NCBI GenBank assembly: GCA_022564085.1
Contig: JADFMC010000068.1
Coordinates: 1-8,762 of the forward strand
DNA from: Fidelibacterota bacterium
GTDB taxonomy: Bacteria; Fidelibacterota; Marinisomatia; SCGC-AAA003-L08; TS1B11
Length of the DNA: 8,762 nt
Direction of reading: 5' to 3'
Within the stretch, counting starts at the first letter, position 1. Each line of letters starts with the position of its first letter. The translations under genes and the position numbers were made by a program. The notes beneath the pieces are model-generated. The model saw only the letters and a list, made by a program, of their open reading frames with translations. It was not told the origin of the DNA and did not search any database. Positions 6,630 to 8,762 of this stretch are shown piece after piece.

Positions 6630-7358
6630 TTAGGCTATACCCCGGCCGTCAAATAGCCAGGCCAGGAGAAACATGGCCAACACCCAGGCTCCGTAGAGCA
6701 TGGATCGCGAGCGCTTTTCGTCCACCCGGTAGAGAATGGCCATGCCCAGCGCCAGCAGGAATATCCGCCAGATGCTGAAAAAGTCCAGGCGGTGGAAGAA
6801 GCGGTACAGCAAGGTGCTGTCCAGGCTGCCGGGCAGCAGTAACGCCAGGCTGGTTTCCACCTGTATGGTCTGGGTCTGGATGATCAGTGGAATTTTGACG
6901 ATCAGTTCCACCACGTTCACCAGTTGGGCGTAAACGACGACACCCAAAGTGCCCTTGAACGAGGCCTGTCCTCCCAGGATGAACGAGCCGAAAAACATGA
7001 TCACGCCCGCCAATATGGCATACCAAACCAGGGTGGCGCTCACGATTATCAAATAACCTAAGGGACCGCTCATGCGCTCACCAATCCGCTCCATGCGGTC
7101 CAGGATGATTTCCTTCTGATCATCCGGAAGATCATCGCGCTGGAGGATGGTCTGAGTCTGTTCCTCCAGGGCAATCGGTCTCACCAGCGGCTGCATGGCC
7201 AACGATATGACCAGCACCACAAATACCGGGATAAGGATATCAACCGTACTAATAGACTCGACCAGGGAGCTAAAAGTTGCCCGCGGCATGGTAAAGATGC
7301 CGATCAGCCGCTGCAGAGGCGCCAGATCACCGTTATCAGTAGTAGCTCGCTCTTCCAT
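6630..7358 (-). CDS. Yip1-family integral membrane protein
   Basis: The 242-residue protein begins with a hydrophilic stretch containing LIGIFTMPRATFSSLVE (18-34), the start typical of bacterial Yip1-domain proteins (a short amphipathic segment with a Pro and an aromatic residue before the first helix). Membrane segments are at about 41-58, 101-127, 136-158, 193-211 and 219-235. The soluble loop at about 61-98 is charged and helical in character (DDLPDDQKEIILDRMERIGE). Bacterial Yip1 proteins have no established function; the domain is named after eukaryotic Rab-associated membrane proteins. It lies between two ABC export systems on the same strand but is separated from each by more than 100 bases, so linkage to either is only suggestive. 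The ATG at 7356-7358 has a GAGAG upstream and gives the expected N-terminus. It could be an accessory factor of the downstream exporter, or independent. Confidence 0.8.
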   Translation of the reverse strand: MEERATTDNGDLAPLQRLIGIFTMPRATFSSLVESISTVDILIPVFVVLVISLAMQPLVRPIALEEQTQTILQRDDLPDDQKEIILDRMERIGERMSGPLGYLIIVSATLVWYAILAGVIMFFGSFILGGQASFKGTLGVVVYAQLVNVVELIVKIPLIIQTQTIQVETSLALLLPGSLDSTLLYRFFHRLDFFSIWRIFLLALGMAILYRVDEKRSRSMLYGAWVLAMFLLAWLFDGRGIA

Positions 7359-7505
7359 TTTAGGCTCTCAAAATCTATAAGTAACTAAATGCCAGTTGAA
7401 CGCAAGTTAATACCGGTTGGATTACCGTCAGGCATTGATCCCGGCCGCCCTAAAATATACAGCCGGATGCTCATGCTGGTCTAATAATCGTCACTTCCGG
7501 CAGGC
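7359..7505 (-). other. Leader region of the Yip1-family gene
   Basis: These 147 bases between the ABC-2 permease stop and the Yip1 start hold no supported gene. They are more AT-rich near the Yip1 start and contain an imperfect dyad with a -10-like hexamer inside it. No clear terminator for the ABC-2 operon is seen. Confidence 0.5.
7454..7483 (-). promoter_or_regulatory. Candidate promoter for the Yip1-family gene
   Basis: On the - strand TAGACC (7483-7478, four of six -35 bases) is followed after 18 bases by TATATT (7459-7454, five of six -10 bases). Transcription would start near 7447 and leave a leader of about 90 bases. The -10 lies between the arms CCGGC (7441-7445) and GCCGG (7462-7466), so a protein bound to that dyad would block it. 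Visual prediction only. Confidence 0.3.
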
Positions 7506-8555
7506 TTATGAAGTGGAGAAATTGCGCCGATAGGCCAATCGTGTACCGATTGCCAACCCGGCAGCGGCCAGGATGGAAATTAATGTGCGCACTTGAAAAA
7601 TATAACCACCGAAGCCGCCGAACAGCTCCACTGTTTCACCAGGGTGAATGGCCTGGGGAGGTCCGCCGCGCCATTCTCCCATCAAAATGTCTCCCAGAGC
7701 ATCAAAATTACTGAGCAGTACCGCTATCGGTTCCACCGTCCCGATAGAGTAGCGTAAAAGCAGCGCCAGCAGGAAGGGCGCCCCCAGCGCTATGAGCAGG
7801 GGCCGGCTGCGGACAATCGCTGAAATAAACAGCAGGTAAAGGGCATAGGGCAGCAGCCAGAGGAACTGCAGCAGGTGAAATACAAACCAGTCACCCACCA
7901 GGTCCCACAGGGCCAATTGAGATGGTGAGAAACCGTTGCCCTCCAGCAAACGGGAGAACTCCGCCGGGAACACCAGTTGAGAGAATAAGACCCATACTAC
8001 CCCCAGCAGGTAAGACAACATCAAGAAACCGGCAGTTCCCACCGTCAATTTGGAGAGCAACAGTATGTTGTCGCTCACCGGCAGGCTACGGTAGAACAAG
8101 GTGGAGCGGTCGGAACGCTCCTTGTAGAGGGAGTCCACCAGGTAAAAGAGCGCCAGGAAAATCATCGACAGGTTTATGGCCGCGAGGGCGCCCCGCAGCA
8201 TATGGGCCCAACCGTATAACAGTAGTCCTTCCCGTCCCTGGAGAAAATAGTGAGCGGGCCAGCCAAAGTTCATAAACTCCCGAGGTGAGAGCCATTCGTC
8301 ATCTTCAAATTCCCAATCATCATCAGCCCAAACATCATGATCTCCGGCCGGTTCCTTCTCATCTACAGCCTGATTGTCGTGATCCCGGTGCAATTTCACC
8401 TTGACCTCGGTACTCTCCTTCATCACTTCGTGCGCCAGCCGGTTGATGCCCACCGCCGAGCCCGCCAGTCCCAGGACAAATAGTACACCCACCACGATCA
8501 GCAGCAAGCGCCACTCGGCCACCTCGCGCAGTAGCAGGGTTGCGAATTGTCTCAT
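7506..8555 (-). CDS. ABC-2-type exporter permease
   Basis: The 349-residue inner-membrane protein has a first helix at about 16-38, a long extracytoplasmic loop (39-120), and helices at about 122-142, 166-192, 225-248, 253-269 and 322-340. The stretch DSLYKERSDRSTLFYRSLPV (141-160) after the second helix is a recurrent signature of ABC-2 exporter permeases (the pattern LY.ER.DRS..F..SLPVSD). The first loop is strongly acidic between residues 58 and 88, with repeated Asp, Glu and Trp and several His. The ATG at 8553-8555 overlaps the ATPase TGA (ATGA), and a perfect GGAGGT at 8561-8566 sits five bases upstream, inside the ATPase's last codons, so initiation should be efficient. With its ATPase it forms a two-gene exporter of unknown substrate. 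Only one permease gene is visible; it may act as a homodimer. Confidence 0.88.
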   Translation of the reverse strand: MRQFATLLLREVAEWRLLLIVVGVLFVLGLAGSAVGINRLAHEVMKESTEVKVKLHRDHDNQAVDEKEPAGDHDVWADDDWEFEDDEWLSPREFMNFGWPAHYFLQGREGLLLYGWAHMLRGALAAINLSMIFLALFYLVDSLYKERSDRSTLFYRSLPVSDNILLLSKLTVGTAGFLMLSYLLGVVWVLFSQLVFPAEFSRLLEGNGFSPSQLALWDLVGDWFVFHLLQFLWLLPYALYLLFISAIVRSRPLLIALGAPFLLALLLRYSIGTVEPIAVLLSNFDALGDILMGEWRGGPPQAIHPGETVELFGGFGGYIFQVRTLISILAAAGLAIGTRLAYRRNFSTS

Positions 8556-8762
8556 GCCGTACCTCCCATGATGGCCACGAAGACATCCGCCACCGACGGC
8601 GCCTGCAGATCACCAAGCGGCTCCAGGGCCTGGGTGTCCACGTCCTTGAACAGGAATATCTTCTTGCCGAAAAGTTCGTGTTCGGTGAGCGGCTTGAGGC
8701 CCCGGGCTGCTTCGGCCTGCTCCTCACCGGTGGTCAGTTGCGCGAAAGTCCGCCGGAAATCG
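8552..8762 (-). CDS. ABC-2 exporter ATP-binding protein, C-terminal fragment (5' end missing)
   Basis: The frame ending in TGA at 8552-8554 is open to the right edge and gives the last 69 residues, beginning DFRRTFAQLTTGEEQAEAAR. The motif TEHELFGKKIFLFKDVD and the ending PSVADVFVAIMGG are recognisable as the C-terminal accessory part found after the catalytic domain in ATPases of ABC-2 exporters. Walker A, Walker B and signature motifs must lie beyond the window. Its stop overlaps the permease start by four bases, so the two genes are coupled and form one exporter. The fragment is cut only by the window edge; I see no sign of a broken gene. Confidence 0.85.
   Translation of the reverse strand, partial: DFRRTFAQLTTGEEQAEAARGLKPLTEHELFGKKIFLFKDVDTQALEPLGDLQAPSVADVFVAIMGGTA

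Noticed and set aside
6545..6778. + strand ORF over the exporter leader and the end of the Yip1 gene
   Set aside because: It overlaps the Yip1 coding region in antisense, has no plausible domain, and has an Arg/Pro-rich composition typical of a shadow frame.
1..8762. Mobile element, CRISPR array, toxin-antitoxin pair or defence island
   Set aside because: I saw no transposase, integrase, terminal inverted repeats, regularly spaced repeats or small paired ORFs; the genes are continuous and similar in base composition.

Overview
The window is a stretch of Gram-negative bacterial chromosome or metagenome contig, moderately GC-rich and densely coded. A TolC-type outer-membrane channel plus a periplasmic adaptor imply a two-membrane cell. 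The gene set (split MacB-type exporter with its own TolC, a Yip1 membrane protein, an ABC-2 exporter, a YidD-like protein with an extra membrane domain) reminds me of deep-branching marine or FCB-type lineages such as Neomarinimicrobiota. That placement is an impression, not something the sequence proves.

Layout: at the left edge (1-398, + strand) lies the 3' end of a YidD-like gene carrying a C-terminal membrane extension. It converges on everything else, which is on the - strand. A 219-base convergent spacer (399-617) holds two hairpins and a G-quadruplex motif. Reading on the - strand from the right edge, the order is: the C-terminal end of an ABC-2 exporter ATPase (8552-8762), its permease (7506-8555), a 147-base gap with a candidate promoter, a Yip1-family membrane protein (6630-7358), a 130-base gap with a 7-bp-arm dyad and a candidate promoter, and then a five-gene operon (618-6499).

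The operon encodes, in order, an outer-membrane efflux protein, a periplasmic adaptor, a free-standing MacB/LolD-type ATPase and two different MacB-type permeases. The junctions overlap by 4, 4, 4 and 1 bases (ATGA, ATGA, GTGA, TAATG), so the genes are almost certainly translationally coupled and the products form one complex. The ATPase would power a permease pair (probably a heterodimer) in the inner membrane, the adaptor would bridge the periplasm, and the TolC-like protein would complete the path out of the cell. The substrate is unknown. No regulator, enzyme or substrate gene is present in the window to hint at it.

These are recognisable families. The less ordinary points are the split two-permease MacB arrangement, the charged insertions in the adaptor, the acidic extracytoplasmic loop in the ABC-2 permease, the YidD fusion, and the dyads and G-tract hairpin in the spacers. 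I saw no mobile element, CRISPR array, tRNA or rRNA.
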